A DNA stretch of 64,000 nt from RGIG250 sp964540025 (GCA_964540025.1 CAZIKQ010000005.1:1-64000), one strand, 5' to 3'; positions 9,720 through 18,818 are shown, counted from the stretch's first letter. Notes: generated by a model from the letters alone, not told the origin. Numbers and translations: made by a program.

Positions 9720-10793
9720 TTAGAATGATGCAAAAAATTCTTTAAGACTATAAACTCCGACACCTGTAAGAAGAAGATTTACAAGAGCCAGCGGCAATAA
9801 CACCTTCCAGGAAAACTCCAGTAGCTGATCCACTCTGGTGCGGGGAAAAGTCCAGCGAAACCACATAAAGAGAAAAACCATAACGAAAACCTTACCCCAG
9901 AACCACACAGGAGCCGGAAGGATCGGACCTTGCCAGCCGCCAAGGAATAAGGTTGTCGCAATAATGGATACCGACAGCAGATTGGCATATTCTGCCATGA
10001 AGAATAAAGCCCAGCGCATTCCACTGTATTCTGTAAAGGGACCCGCCACAATTTCTGACTCATCCTCTACCAGGTCAAAGGGGGTTCTATTCGTCTCGGC
10101 TGTTGCGCAAATTATATAAATAACAAAGGCAATAGGCTGCAGGAAAACAAACCATGGAAGCTCTCCCTGCATCTTTACGATATCGCCAATATTCAGCGAA
10201 CCGGTAATCATGACGACGCCAAGCAGGGAGAACGCCATCGGCGCCTCATAGCTTATCATCTGCGCTACGGTTCTCATGCCGCCAATCAGCGCGTATTTAC
10301 TGTTTGACGCGTAACCGCCCATAAGAAAAGGCAGAACAGCCTGAGATGAAATCGCCAGCAGCAGGAAAAGTCCAATATTCACATCAGCCAGCGCCACTCC
10401 ATCGTCAAAGCTGTAAAACGCGTAAATCAGAGCTGATGGAACAAATAGAAGCATCGGTGACAATGCCCACACTACCCTGTCGCAGCCAAGGGGGATAATA
10501 TCCTCCTTTGTCATCAGCTTCAGGGTATCTGCCATGGACTGTAGCAAGCCATAAGGGCCAACGCGATTCGGGCCTATACGTTTCTGCATAAAGGCACAAA
10601 CTTTTCGTTCCCCATAAGTAAATATCATTGCTGCCAAAGATATGATACCCAGAATGGCACCAATACCCATAAATTTGAAAATACAATCAACCACGAACTG
10701 ATTGCCAAAAATGTACAGCAAAACCGACTCGATGAATTCCACCGCTATCGTTACAAGGTTCTGAGGAAAAATTTCAGGAAATATCTGCGGCAT
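9720..10793 (-). CDS. nuoH: NADH-quinone oxidoreductase subunit H
   Basis: Membrane subunit (357 aa, eight spans) that forms the quinone chamber with NuoB and NuoD. Family signatures: GERKVCAFMQKRIGPNRVGP, the acidic loop AETNRTPFDLVEDESE, and FTEYSGMRWALFFMAEYAN. Starts 21 bases after nuoD; the nuoI start follows twelve bases after its stop. Confidence 0.97.
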   Translation of the reverse strand: MPQIFPEIFPQNLVTIAVEFIESVLLYIFGNQFVVDCIFKFMGIGAILGIISLAAMIFTYGERKVCAFMQKRIGPNRVGPYGLLQSMADTLKLMTKEDIIPLGCDRVVWALSPMLLFVPSALIYAFYSFDDGVALADVNIGLFLLLAISSQAVLPFLMGGYASNSKYALIGGMRTVAQMISYEAPMAFSLLGVVMITGSLNIGDIVKMQGELPWFVFLQPIAFVIYIICATAETNRTPFDLVEDESEIVAGPFTEYSGMRWALFFMAEYANLLSVSIIATTLFLGGWQGPILPAPVWFWGKVFVMVFLFMWFRWTFPRTRVDQLLEFSWKVLLPLALVNLLLTGVGVYSLKEFFASF

Positions 10794-10814
10794 AAATCCT
10801 TTTCACCGTCCTTT

Positions 10815-11912
10815 TCAGCAATCTACTTCACCCATAAGCGGATCTATTGTAGAGAATGCGGCAACGGAATCACCAATATAATATCCTGCGCACATATCGT
10901 TCAGTCCCTGCATATTTACAAAAGACGGTCTACGAATATGAACGCGATAAGGCTTCGGCGTCCCATCGCTCACTATATAGAAGCCAAGTTCTCCACGAGT
11001 ACCTTCTGTTCGACTGTATATCTCGCCCTTTGGCGGCTTAAAAACAGCCGGAATCTTTGCCATAACAGGCCCCTCCGGGAGCCCATCAATGCACTGACGA
11101 ACAATTTTGGCACTTTCCAGAATCTCCTCAAATCTTACCCGATACCGATCCCAATTGTCGCCTTCCCGACCAGTTATCACCTTAAATTCCAATTCAGGGT
11201 AAATACTATAGCCGTCTACCCGGCGAATATCGAAGGGAACTCCCGAGGCACGAACATTTGGTCCAGTCATATTATGACTCAGCACCATTTCCTTCGTTAA
11301 TACAGACCGTCCCTTCAGGCGACGGACAAATATTTCATTGCCAGATAAGAGGTCATCATATTCTGCCATCCGCTCCGGTAACTTATCAATAAAAGCTCTG
11401 GCTTTTTCAATAAAACCCACTGGCAAATCACGAACGACACCACCGATGCGAATATAATGGAAGGTCATTCTGGCTCCGCAGACCAAATCGAACAAATCAA
11501 GAACATCCTCCCGGTCACGGAAAGCATACAAATGACCTGTGCTGGCGCCTAAATCAATGGCCAGCGTTCCTATAAACACGAGATGGCTGGCAATCCTGTT
11601 CAATTCGGCCATCATGACCCGGATATACTCGGCTCTTCTTGGAACCTCAATCTGAGCAAGCTCTTCCACAGCATGGCAGAATCCAAAGTTATTATTCATG
11701 GAAGAAACATAGTCCAGTCTGTCAGTATAAGGAACGCACTGGATATATGTGCGTGATTCCAGCAGCTTTTCAATGCCTCTATGAAGATAGCCGATTATCG
11801 GCTTCACCTTTATAATGCTCTCGCCATCAAGTTCCAGCTCTACACGCAAGACGCCATGCGTGCTGGGATGCTGCGGCCCCATGTTGAGAGTATATGTTTC
11901 TGTCTTCAGCAT
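10815..11912 (-). CDS. nuoD: NADH-quinone oxidoreductase subunit D
   Basis: 49-kDa-type subunit (365 aa) that forms the quinone site with NuoB; evolutionarily related to [NiFe]-hydrogenase large subunits but without nickel ligands. His19 in GPQHPSTHG and Tyr68 in TDRLDYVSS are the quinone-binding pair, with the same 49-residue spacing as in the Thermus enzyme (His38/Tyr87). So the complex probably still reduces a quinone. The usual C-terminal GEVDR reads GEVDC here. nuoC is a separate gene, ending one base before this start. Confidence 0.97.
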   Translation of the reverse strand: MLKTETYTLNMGPQHPSTHGVLRVELELDGESIIKVKPIIGYLHRGIEKLLESRTYIQCVPYTDRLDYVSSMNNNFGFCHAVEELAQIEVPRRAEYIRVMMAELNRIASHLVFIGTLAIDLGASTGHLYAFRDREDVLDLFDLVCGARMTFHYIRIGGVVRDLPVGFIEKARAFIDKLPERMAEYDDLLSGNEIFVRRLKGRSVLTKEMVLSHNMTGPNVRASGVPFDIRRVDGYSIYPELEFKVITGREGDNWDRYRVRFEEILESAKIVRQCIDGLPEGPVMAKIPAVFKPPKGEIYSRTEGTRGELGFYIVSDGTPKPYRVHIRRPSFVNMQGLNDMCAGYYIGDSVAAFSTIDPLMGEVDC

Positions 11913-11913
11913 A

Positions 11914-12396
11914 TTACTCCCCCTTTACTAAATGACGAACTCTTGGCGGCATTATCTGCTGATAATCCTTGCGAAGCGGGTGCCCCTCAAAATCATCCGG
12001 AAGCAGTATCCTGCGCAGGTCAGGGTGATTCTTAAAATCTATTCCCATTAAATCAAATACTTCCCGCTCCTCAAACTCAACCCCTGGGAACACCGATGTC
12101 ACAGAGCTGACAACAGGCTTTTCATGATCCAGCTTAACCTTTACGGTAATATCCTCATAGTTCTCCCAGGAAAAAAGGTTATATACCATTACAAAGCATG
12201 TCTTCCAATCGACGGAAGTAACATTCTCAAGACGGCTGTACATCATTCTGTCGTCATCCCGGAGAAACTTCAGTAAATCAAGCAAATCATCAGCAGAAAC
12301 AAACAAGGCCGGTTGGCGTTCCGCTTCATCAAAGGTAACAGCGGGAAATATTTCCTTTATGATTGCAAGCTTTTCAGGAGGTGCATAATGTTTCAA
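11914..12396 (-). CDS. nuoC: NADH-quinone oxidoreductase subunit C
   Basis: 30-kDa-type peripheral subunit (160 aa). The family core is visible as EFEEREVFDLMGIDFKNHPD and the ending ILLPDDFEGHPLRKDYQQ. Start overlaps the nuoB stop by four bases. It is a free-standing gene rather than a nuoCD fusion. Confidence 0.95.
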   Translation of the reverse strand: MKHYAPPEKLAIIKEIFPAVTFDEAERQPALFVSADDLLDLLKFLRDDDRMMYSRLENVTSVDWKTCFVMVYNLFSWENYEDITVKVKLDHEKPVVSSVTSVFPGVEFEEREVFDLMGIDFKNHPDLRRILLPDDFEGHPLRKDYQQIMPPRVRHLVKGE

Positions 12397-12956
12397 TTTG
12401 CGGCCCCTCCCATCTGCTTAATTCTATCCATTTTAGCAAGTTTCTTCTGTAAAAGCTCTTCTCTTGCCTTATCTACATGACCTGGATGCATAATCTTTTC
12501 TTTTAGCTTGAGCATACCATTGATAAGGGCCTCAGGTCTGGGCGGGCAGCCTGGAATAAAAACATCTACGGGCAATATTTCATCAATGCCCGGAACAACC
12601 GAATATGAATCGGCAAAAGGGCCGCCAGCAATCGTGCAGTTTCCCATAGCAATGACATATTTTGGCTCGGCCATCTCTTCATAGAGACGAATAAGCGGCG
12701 GTGTCATCTTCCACGTGAGGGTTCCGGCAACAATGAGAAGATCCGCCTGCCTCGGACAGGGACGAAAAACCTCATATCCAAACCTGGCAATATCAAAACG
12801 CCCGCCTGCTGCGCTCATCATCTCGATAGCGCAGCAAGCCAACCCTGACGACAAGGGCCAAATTGAATTACCATGAGCCCACTTAAAAAGAGCATCCACT
12901 GTGGTAACAACCACATTATTTTTCAGCATAGGAGGGACAATATCTACTATTTCCAC
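12393..12956 (-). CDS. nuoB: NADH-quinone oxidoreductase subunit B
   Basis: PSST-type subunit that holds the terminal [4Fe-4S] cluster N2. Ligand cysteines are the tandem pair in GLACCAIEM, the one in MGNCTIAGG and the one in PGCPPRPEA. I chose the GTG at 12956 (187 aa) because AAAGGAG lies seven bases upstream inside the end of nuoA. The earlier ATG at 12977 has a weaker site and would add only MEERSVG. The gene overlaps nuoA by ten bases and nuoC by four. Confidence 0.95.
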   Translation of the reverse strand: MEIVDIVPPMLKNNVVVTTVDALFKWAHGNSIWPLSSGLACCAIEMMSAAGGRFDIARFGYEVFRPCPRQADLLIVAGTLTWKMTPPLIRLYEEMAEPKYVIAMGNCTIAGGPFADSYSVVPGIDEILPVDVFIPGCPPRPEALINGMLKLKEKIMHPGHVDKAREELLQKKLAKMDRIKQMGGAAN

Positions 12957-13300
12957 GCCAACGCTCCTTTCTTCCATGCATATCCCAGTCCAATGGCCAG
13001 AATACCAACAAAAATGAACATCTCAACGAGGGCAAAGAGACCTAATTGACCGAATCTCACTGCCCAGGGATAGAGAAATACCGTTTCAATATCAAAAACC
13101 AGGAAGATTAAAGCGTAGAGAAAATAACCTGCCCGATACCTGACATAAGTCTTTCCTTTTGTATCAACACCGCACTCATAAGGTATTCTTTTCTCTTTCG
13201 TCGGCTGTCTCGGCTGAAGAATAAAAGCCGGAATTAACGCCAATACGGGAAACACTAATGTTACAAGAAAAAATATCCCAAGTGCACCATATTCGCCCAT
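12947..13300 (-). CDS. nuoA: NADH-quinone oxidoreductase subunit A
   Basis: Small membrane subunit (117 aa, three spans) and first gene of the nuo operon. Family marks: KRIPYECGVD (conserved cysteine loop) and FLVFDIETVFLYPWAV. I chose ATG 13300, which has GGAGGGAG seven bases upstream. The frame stays open to a TTG at 13342 but that part has no ribosome site and is not conserved in the family. The promoter is 60-88 bases upstream. Confidence 0.95.
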   Translation of the reverse strand: MGEYGALGIFFLVTLVFPVLALIPAFILQPRQPTKEKRIPYECGVDTKGKTYVRYRAGYFLYALIFLVFDIETVFLYPWAVRFGQLGLFALVEMFIFVGILAIGLGYAWKKGALAWK

Positions 13301-13359
13301 GAATAAACTCCCTCCGCAGACAGAAATCAGAAAAAGGCGCAAGCACGCTCGCGTTTCCT

Positions 13360-13388
13360 AGTTTAGTTTACAAACTAATCATTGTCAA
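13360..13388 (-). promoter_or_regulatory. nuo operon promoter with embedded palindrome
   Basis: On the minus strand TTGACA (13388-13383), a 17-bp spacer and TAAACT (13365-13360). A perfect 7-2-7 inverted repeat, ttagttt-ac-aaactaa (13363-13378), fills the spacer and enters the -10 box, where a bound repressor would block polymerase. The regulator is unknown; the site is not a standard Rex, FNR or Fur box. Confidence 0.7.
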
Positions 13389-13478
13389 TGACTACAGACT
13401 ATATATCATTCATAAATAAAGATGAATTATGTATATTTGTATACTTCTATTCTATTTGTTTTCATTGAAACTCAACTC

Positions 13479-13507
13479 TTGAATAAGCTGACTGATAAGA
13501 GTATAAT
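13479..13507 (+). promoter_or_regulatory. Promoter of the thioesterase gene (TTGAAT-17-TATAAT)
   Basis: TTGAAT at 13479-13484, a 17-bp spacer and a perfect TATAAT at 13502-13507. Start codon is 34 bases downstream. It is divergent to the nuo promoter about 90 bp away. Confidence 0.75.
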
Positions 13508-13541
13508 CTGCCGTAAATGTTATTGAAAAGGAATGAGAAAC

Positions 13542-13979
13542 ATGGAACTGGTAAAAGATGTCCCTTCTTATATACTGAAGATGTATGAGGGAAATTACTT
13601 CATGAACAACTTTGGCATCAACATTGAGGAAATCCACTGTGGAAGTGCAGTGGTCAGTCTTGATATAGTAAAAGAAAAACATTTTAATCATCGCGGCGTT
13701 TGCCACGGAGGTGTTCTTACTGCTCTGGCTGATGCTGTTCTTGGAGTCACTGGCGCCAGCGTAGGTGAAATGGTTGCCACCATGTGCGAGAGCATGAACT
13801 TCATCCGGCCTGTATCCGAAGAAGGACGCTATTATGTAAAGAGTCACATCACCCACCACGGTAAGACTACTATGGTAATTGCTTCCAGAATGTACGATGA
13901 AGAGGGAAGGACTATCTGTACGGTTTCAGACACAATGTACATCATAAAGAGTTTTGAGGAAATTCCCCGCCAGTGGTGA
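13542..13979 (+). CDS. PaaI/YdiI-type hotdog thioesterase
   Basis: Hotdog-fold acyl-CoA thioesterase family (145 aa). The signature NHRGVCHGGVLTALADAV gives the HGG loop and the central-helix Asp expected in PaaI-like enzymes. Substrate is unknown; phenylacetyl-, hydroxybenzoyl- or other acyl-CoA are possible. I chose ATG 13542 because AAAGGA is nine bases upstream; the ATG at 13533 lies only a few bases from that site. Single-gene transcript, divergent from nuo, ending at a terminator shared with carB. Confidence 0.85.
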   Translation: MELVKDVPSYILKMYEGNYFMNNFGINIEEIHCGSAVVSLDIVKEKHFNHRGVCHGGVLTALADAVLGVTGASVGEMVATMCESMNFIRPVSEEGRYYVKSHITHHGKTTMVIASRMYDEEGRTICTVSDTMYIIKSFEEIPRQW

Positions 13980-14020
13980 GTATGTCTTCTCACATCAATA
14001 TTACGAGCTGAAAGTAATAA

Positions 14021-14060
14021 ACCTCAGCCTTGCGGCATCTGCCGCTTGGCTGAGGCTTGT
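14021..14060. terminator. Bidirectional terminator between thioesterase and carB
   Basis: A 16-bp stem with one internal mismatch (14021-14036 with 14041-14056). It is followed by a T-run on the plus strand (ttgttttttt) and by TTTATT on the minus strand, so it can serve both converging genes. Confidence 0.85.
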
Positions 14061-14067
14061 TTTTTTG

Positions 14068-17000
14068 TTATTCAATTTCCGCATGGAACTGTTGAAGCGA
14101 CTTAATGGTAGACACCCCTGCCCGTATAGCCTTGATGCCTTCCACAGAAGCCTTGGCGGCGGCAATAGTAGTGATGTAATTTACGCCAGCCTTAATAGCC
14201 GTCTTTCTTATGGCCGCCCCATCACTGCTGCCATTCTTGTCACTGGGGGTATTAAGAACGATGTCAACCTCATGATTCATGATAATATCAACGCAGTTTG
14301 GCCGTCCTTCTTTCAGCTTATACACCTTCTTCGCCGGTATCCCTGCATCATTTAAGAATTTGCAGGTATTTGCTGTTGCCACAATATCAAACCCACAGTC
14401 GATAAAGTCCCGAGCTACCTCCGGCAACTCCTTTTTATCTCTGTCATTAACGGAAATCAGGACTGTCCCAGAAACAGGCAGCTTCGTTTTGGTTGCCTCC
14501 TGGGCCTTGTAGAAGGCCTCGCCAAAGCTGGACGCCATGCCGAGCACTTCTCCGGTAGAACGCATTTCCGGCCCAAGGACGGGGTCTACTTCCTGAAACA
14601 TATTGAATGGGAATACAGCCTCCTTAACACCACAGTGCTTGAATTTTCTGTCCTTCAATCCGGGAACCGGAGACTTTTTGCCAGTGATAGCTCCAGTCAT
14701 GATTTCCGTGGCTATTGGTACCATGCCAATACCGCAAACCTTGGAAACAAGAGGTACGGTACGGCTGGCACGAGGATTTGCCTCAAGGACATAGAGCACG
14801 TCATTTTCAATCGCATACTGCATATTCATGAGGCCGATGACATTCATTTCTTTTGCTATACGCTTTGTATAGTCCTTGATTAGTTCGACGTTCTTTTCCG
14901 AAATATTTTTGGAAGGCAGGACACAGGCCGAATCGCCACTATGAATACCGGCAAGTTCGATATGCTCCATAACCGCTGGAACAAAAACATTCTCACCATC
15001 AGAAATGGCGTCTGCTTCGCACTCAAGCGCATTCATCAGGAAGCGGTCAATTAGAATCGGACGATCCGGGGTTACACCGACTGCGGCAGCCATATAAACC
15101 CGCATCTGTTCATCATCATGAACCACCTCCATTCCTCGTCCGCCAAGGACATAGGAAGGACGAACCATGACCGGATAGCCGATCCTGTTGGCAATCTCTA
15201 TAGCTTCAGCTACGGTAACTGCCATTCCTGACTCAGGCATCGGTATTCCCAGCTTATCCATCATTGCCCGGAACAAATCGCGATCCTCTGCCATATCAAT
15301 AGTTTCCGGCGAGGTGCCGAGAATATTTACCCCATTTGCCTTGAGGGATGCTGCCAAATTCAGCGGCGTCTGACCTCCGAACTGGGCTATAACACCAACA
15401 GGCTTTTCCTTGTCGTGGATGGACAGGACATCCTCCAGGGTAAGCGGCTCAAAATACAGTTTATCGGATGTATCATAGTCCGTGGATACAGTCTCCGGAT
15501 TGCAGTTTATAATAATGGTCTCAAACCCAAGTTTCTTCAGGGCCATTGCCGCATGAACACAGCAATAATCAAACTCAATTCCCTGACCTATACGATTGGG
15601 GCCACCCCCAAGGATCATTATCTTCTTAAGATTGTTGCTTGCTTTGGTATCATTTTCCCTTGGAATATTATAAGAGGAGTAATAGTAAGCGCTATCCTTT
15701 GTCCCGCTTACATGAACACCTTCCCAACATTCAACAATACCAGCCGCCAGACGGGCCTTACGAACATCTTCTTCTGTCACCTTCAACAGACCGGCAAGGT
15801 ATCTGTCTGAGAAGCCATCCTGTTTCGCCTTACGCAGAATATCAACGGAAGGAACTGAGCCCGAATACTTTTTCAGGGCCTCTTCCTCTTCGACAAGTTC
15901 CTTCATCTGCTGAATAAAATAGGGCTTAATAAAAGTAAGATTTTGGATTTCTTCAATGGTTGCACCCTTACGGAGAGCTTCATACATGATAAACTGACGC
16001 TCAGAGGTAGGCGTCACAAGCTTTGCCAGCAGCTCATCCTTGGAGAGTTCTCCAAAATTTTTAGCTCCACCGAGACCATAACGACCGATTTCCAGCGAAC
16101 GAATAGCCTTCTGGAATGCCTCCTTATATGTTTTTCCAATGCTCATTACCTCACCTACCGCCCGCATCTGGGTACCGAGTTTATCCTGGGCATTCTTGAA
16201 CTTCTCAAAGGCCCAACGGGCAAACTTGATAACTACATATTCCCCGGACGGAACATATTTATCAAGTGTTCCATATTTACCGCATTCGATATCCTCAAGA
16301 TCAAGGCCGGCAGCCAACATTGCAGAAACAAGGGCAATCGGGAATCCGGTTGCTTTAGATGCCAACGCTGAGGAACGGGAGGTACGGGGATTTATCTCTA
16401 TAACGAGAATACGTCCGGTTTCCGTGTTGCGGGCAAACTGGACATTTGTACCACCAATAACCTGAATAGCATCGACGATTTTATAGGCCTGACGCTGCAA
16501 TTCCTGCTGAACATCCTCAGGAATAGTCAGCATTGGTGCGGAGCAGAAGGAATCACCAGTATGAACGCCCAGCGGATCAATGTTCTCGATAAAACATACC
16601 GTAATCATCTTGCCCTTTGAATCGCGGACAACCTCTAATTCAAGCTCTTCCCAACCAAGAATTGATTCCTCTACAAGTACCTGACCAACAAGAGAAGCCT
16701 GAAGACCGCGTTCACAGACTACCTTCAGCTCCTCCACATTGTAAACGAGGCCGCCACCAGCACCACCCATTGTGTAAGCCGGGCGGAGAACGACAGGATA
16801 GCCAAGCTTATCAGCAATCTTTAGGGCCTCCTCTACCGAGTACGCAACTTCAGAGCGGGCCATTTCGATTCCCAGGGAATCCATGGTTTTTTTGAATTCA
16901 ATACGATCCTCACCATGTTCAATCGCATCAATCTGGACACCTATGACCTTCACCCCGTACTTCTCAAGGATTCCGGCCTTGGAAAGCTCTGAGGCAAGAT

Positions 17001-17289
17001 TAAGACCTGTCTGACCGCCAAGATTTGGAAGCAATCCATCCGGACGCTCTTTGGCGATTATCATTTCCAGACGCTCCAAGGTAAGAGGCTCAATATATGT
17101 AACATCTGCCATGCCCGGGTCTGTCATAATAGTTGCAGGATTAGAGTTAACAAGAACAATCTCGTAACCAAGCTTTCGAAGAGCCTTACAAGCCTGAGTT
17201 CCTGAATAGTCAAACTCACAAGCCTGCCCGATGATAATAGGGCCGGAGCCAATAATAAGAATTTTGTGAACGTCATCACGCTTTTTCAT
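14068..17289 (-). CDS. carB: Carbamoyl-phosphate synthase large chain
   Basis: Large ATP-grasp subunit (1073 aa, standard length) that makes carbamoyl phosphate from bicarbonate, glutamine-derived ammonia and two ATP, for arginine and pyrimidines. The two homologous halves each begin with a nucleotide-binding stretch: KILIIGSGPIIIGQACEFDY near residue 9 and KKIMILGGGPNRIGQGIEFDY near 553. The C-terminal ~140 residues are the MGS-type allosteric domain. The carA subunit is not adjacent: upstream is tRNA-Ser and downstream a convergent gene. A TATAAT box about 85 bases upstream is the best promoter candidate, but its -35 is weak. Confidence 0.98.
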   Translation of the reverse strand: MKKRDDVHKILIIGSGPIIIGQACEFDYSGTQACKALRKLGYEIVLVNSNPATIMTDPGMADVTYIEPLTLERLEMIIAKERPDGLLPNLGGQTGLNLASELSKAGILEKYGVKVIGVQIDAIEHGEDRIEFKKTMDSLGIEMARSEVAYSVEEALKIADKLGYPVVLRPAYTMGGAGGGLVYNVEELKVVCERGLQASLVGQVLVEESILGWEELELEVVRDSKGKMITVCFIENIDPLGVHTGDSFCSAPMLTIPEDVQQELQRQAYKIVDAIQVIGGTNVQFARNTETGRILVIEINPRTSRSSALASKATGFPIALVSAMLAAGLDLEDIECGKYGTLDKYVPSGEYVVIKFARWAFEKFKNAQDKLGTQMRAVGEVMSIGKTYKEAFQKAIRSLEIGRYGLGGAKNFGELSKDELLAKLVTPTSERQFIMYEALRKGATIEEIQNLTFIKPYFIQQMKELVEEEEALKKYSGSVPSVDILRKAKQDGFSDRYLAGLLKVTEEDVRKARLAAGIVECWEGVHVSGTKDSAYYYSSYNIPRENDTKASNNLKKIMILGGGPNRIGQGIEFDYCCVHAAMALKKLGFETIIINCNPETVSTDYDTSDKLYFEPLTLEDVLSIHDKEKPVGVIAQFGGQTPLNLAASLKANGVNILGTSPETIDMAEDRDLFRAMMDKLGIPMPESGMAVTVAEAIEIANRIGYPVMVRPSYVLGGRGMEVVHDDEQMRVYMAAAVGVTPDRPILIDRFLMNALECEADAISDGENVFVPAVMEHIELAGIHSGDSACVLPSKNISEKNVELIKDYTKRIAKEMNVIGLMNMQYAIENDVLYVLEANPRASRTVPLVSKVCGIGMVPIATEIMTGAITGKKSPVPGLKDRKFKHCGVKEAVFPFNMFQEVDPVLGPEMRSTGEVLGMASSFGEAFYKAQEATKTKLPVSGTVLISVNDRDKKELPEVARDFIDCGFDIVATANTCKFLNDAGIPAKKVYKLKEGRPNCVDIIMNHEVDIVLNTPSDKNGSSDGAAIRKTAIKAGVNYITTIAAAKASVEGIKAIRAGVSTIKSLQQFHAEIE

Positions 17290-17425
17290 AATTCAAAACG
17301 CCTCTTTCTCTTCCCTGCAGATTTATTAAATATTCAACATTTATACACTCTTGAAAATTCTCCGTATCATTATATCAAAGCAGGCGTAAAAAACATAGAT
17401 TTTTTTATAGTTATGCAAAAGAAAA

Positions 17426-17442
17426 GACCCGTCGAGCGGGCC
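17426..17442 (-). terminator. Terminator after tRNA-Ser
   Basis: Minus-strand GGCCCG/CGGGTC stem with loop CTCGA, followed by TTTTCTTTT, 17 bases after the tRNA 3' end. Confidence 0.75.
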
Positions 17443-17458
17443 ATTATTTTTGTTGAAT

Positions 17459-17547
<89 letters not shown>

Positions 17548-17559
17548 AATGCGTTGGAA

Positions 17560-17588
17560 ATTATATCACAACCCATGTTAGCTGTAAA
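17560..17588 (-). promoter_or_regulatory. tRNA-Ser promoter (TTTACA-17-TATAAT)
   Basis: Minus-strand TTTACA (17588-17583), 17-bp spacer and TATAAT (17565-17560), 12 bases before the mature tRNA 5' end. Confidence 0.7.
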
Positions 17589-17594
17589 TAGTCA

Positions 17595-18083
17595 TTATCC
17601 CTTTTGGTCTTCAGCAATCAACTGTTCCAGCAGCTTTACAGATACATCTCTTTCAGAGTACAGTTTAATGCCGTTCTGCTTCAGCAGTTGGGCAAAAACC
17701 CCACAGCCGGGTATCTTTGTCCGGCTGAATGTACCATCATTAACTTCCCTGACACCACAGGTTGGGCTTCCGTCCTTCAGAAAGGCATATTTGACGCCAT
17801 AGCCTTTAACAACATCAAGCAAAGTTTTACAACCGGATATTACATTTTTTGTAACGTCCTGCCCTTCAACGTTCACAATGCTTGCCTTCCCCTGCAATAC
17901 ATCCTCAGACGTACCGCCCTGAATTTCCATTCTCGGTCTTGGGATAGGCAGCTTCCCGGAACATTCCGGGCAGCCGGAAAGGAAACATCCATAAAAATTA
18001 TAATCCATCAGAAGGTCATTCGCATTGGAGCTTCCGTTATATTTTGTTTTGTCTCCCAAAAGACATGAACATACGAATATCAT
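17595..18083 (-). CDS. DUF523 family protein
   Basis: A 162-residue cytoplasmic protein of unknown function. DUF523 features in order: N-terminal VCSCLLGDKTKYNG, the cysteine pair in GCPEC, PRPRMEI, then DGSPTCG and a DGTFS block, and the end motif GCGVFAQLLKQNGI. Several conserved cysteines suggest metal or Fe-S binding, which is inference. I chose ATG 18083, which has GGTGA upstream; an in-frame TTG at 18107 is less convincing. Lies 52 bases after the exonuclease gene, possibly co-transcribed. Confidence 0.85.
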   Translation of the reverse strand: MIFVCSCLLGDKTKYNGSSNANDLLMDYNFYGCFLSGCPECSGKLPIPRPRMEIQGGTSEDVLQGKASIVNVEGQDVTKNVISGCKTLLDVVKGYGVKYAFLKDGSPTCGVREVNDGTFSRTKIPGCGVFAQLLKQNGIKLYSERDVSVKLLEQLIAEDQKG

Positions 18084-18135
18084 ACATTTCACCAACTTAA
18101 TCCACAAAGTAACCAGATAATCTGATTATCGTTTA

Positions 18136-18810
18136 TCAGCCTTGCAGATTTTCCTTTTTCTCATTACTGTTTTTCGCCAGTCTTTCTGCCCTTCGTTTAA
18201 GCCACGCTTCCTTTTTTCTTGCTTCCCTTACTTCTTTAGGCTCCTTTGGTTCTGGCGGAAAGCTTCTGATTGTTACTCCCAGCTTATCGGCCATAACATT
18301 AAAAGAAGTATAACCAGTTGCTCTTCCTGCTGCCACTGGAATTGCGGCACAGGCAACGGAATCCTCCAAGGCGTGATGATGATTAAACTTAACGTTAAGG
18401 AACTCTCCCATGGCGTCAAGCTTGTGACTCGAAAGCTGCGGCCAGGCCATGCGGGACAATTTCACGGTACAGGCGTAGCAAAAATCAGGAACAGGGATAT
18501 CATAATACCTCATCATTGCCTCCAATACCCGCATATCAAAGGCCGCATTATGCGCCACTACAAGCCTTCCCACCAGAAGATGGGCAAGCTGTTCCCAAAC
18601 CGCTGGAAAATCCGGCGCGGTTTCGGTCATTTCCTTCGTTATTCCGTTTACCTTTGTACAAAAATTTAAGAACTGAGTCTCCGGAGGAGGTTTTATAAGA
18701 GTATAAAACTTCTCCACAACAACGTCATCCTGTACTACTACAGCAGCAATACTACAAGCCGAAGTTGGTTCGCTGGAGGCAGTTTCAAAATCAATAGCCG
18801 TGTAATCCAT
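18136..18810 (-). CDS. DEDDh 3'-5' exonuclease, DnaQ-like
   Basis: A 224-residue exonuclease of the DnaQ/epsilon superfamily. The acidic motifs are visible: DFE in YTAIDFETAS (residues 7-9), HNAAFDMRVL (about 87-96), and HHALEDSVACA, where the general-base His and the last Asp lie five residues apart. A basic, Lys/Arg-rich tail of ~40 residues follows. The substrate could be proofreading intermediates or RNA/DNA ends. The start must be at or near ATG 18810, since the catalytic DFE is at residues 7-9. No Shine-Dalgarno is seen and a TATAAT box ends nine bases upstream, so the mRNA may be leaderless. Confidence 0.9.
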   Translation of the reverse strand: MDYTAIDFETASSEPTSACSIAAVVVQDDVVVEKFYTLIKPPPETQFLNFCTKVNGITKEMTETAPDFPAVWEQLAHLLVGRLVVAHNAAFDMRVLEAMMRYYDIPVPDFCYACTVKLSRMAWPQLSSHKLDAMGEFLNVKFNHHHALEDSVACAAIPVAAGRATGYTSFNVMADKLGVTIRSFPPEPKEPKEVREARKKEAWLKRRAERLAKNSNEKKENLQG

Positions 18811-18818
18811 AATAAGTT

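Noticed and set aside
13452..13859. 135-codon open frame on the minus strand opposite the thioesterase gene
   Set aside because: It is antisense to a gene with clear family motifs, promoter and ribosome site, and its own product shows no recognisable features.
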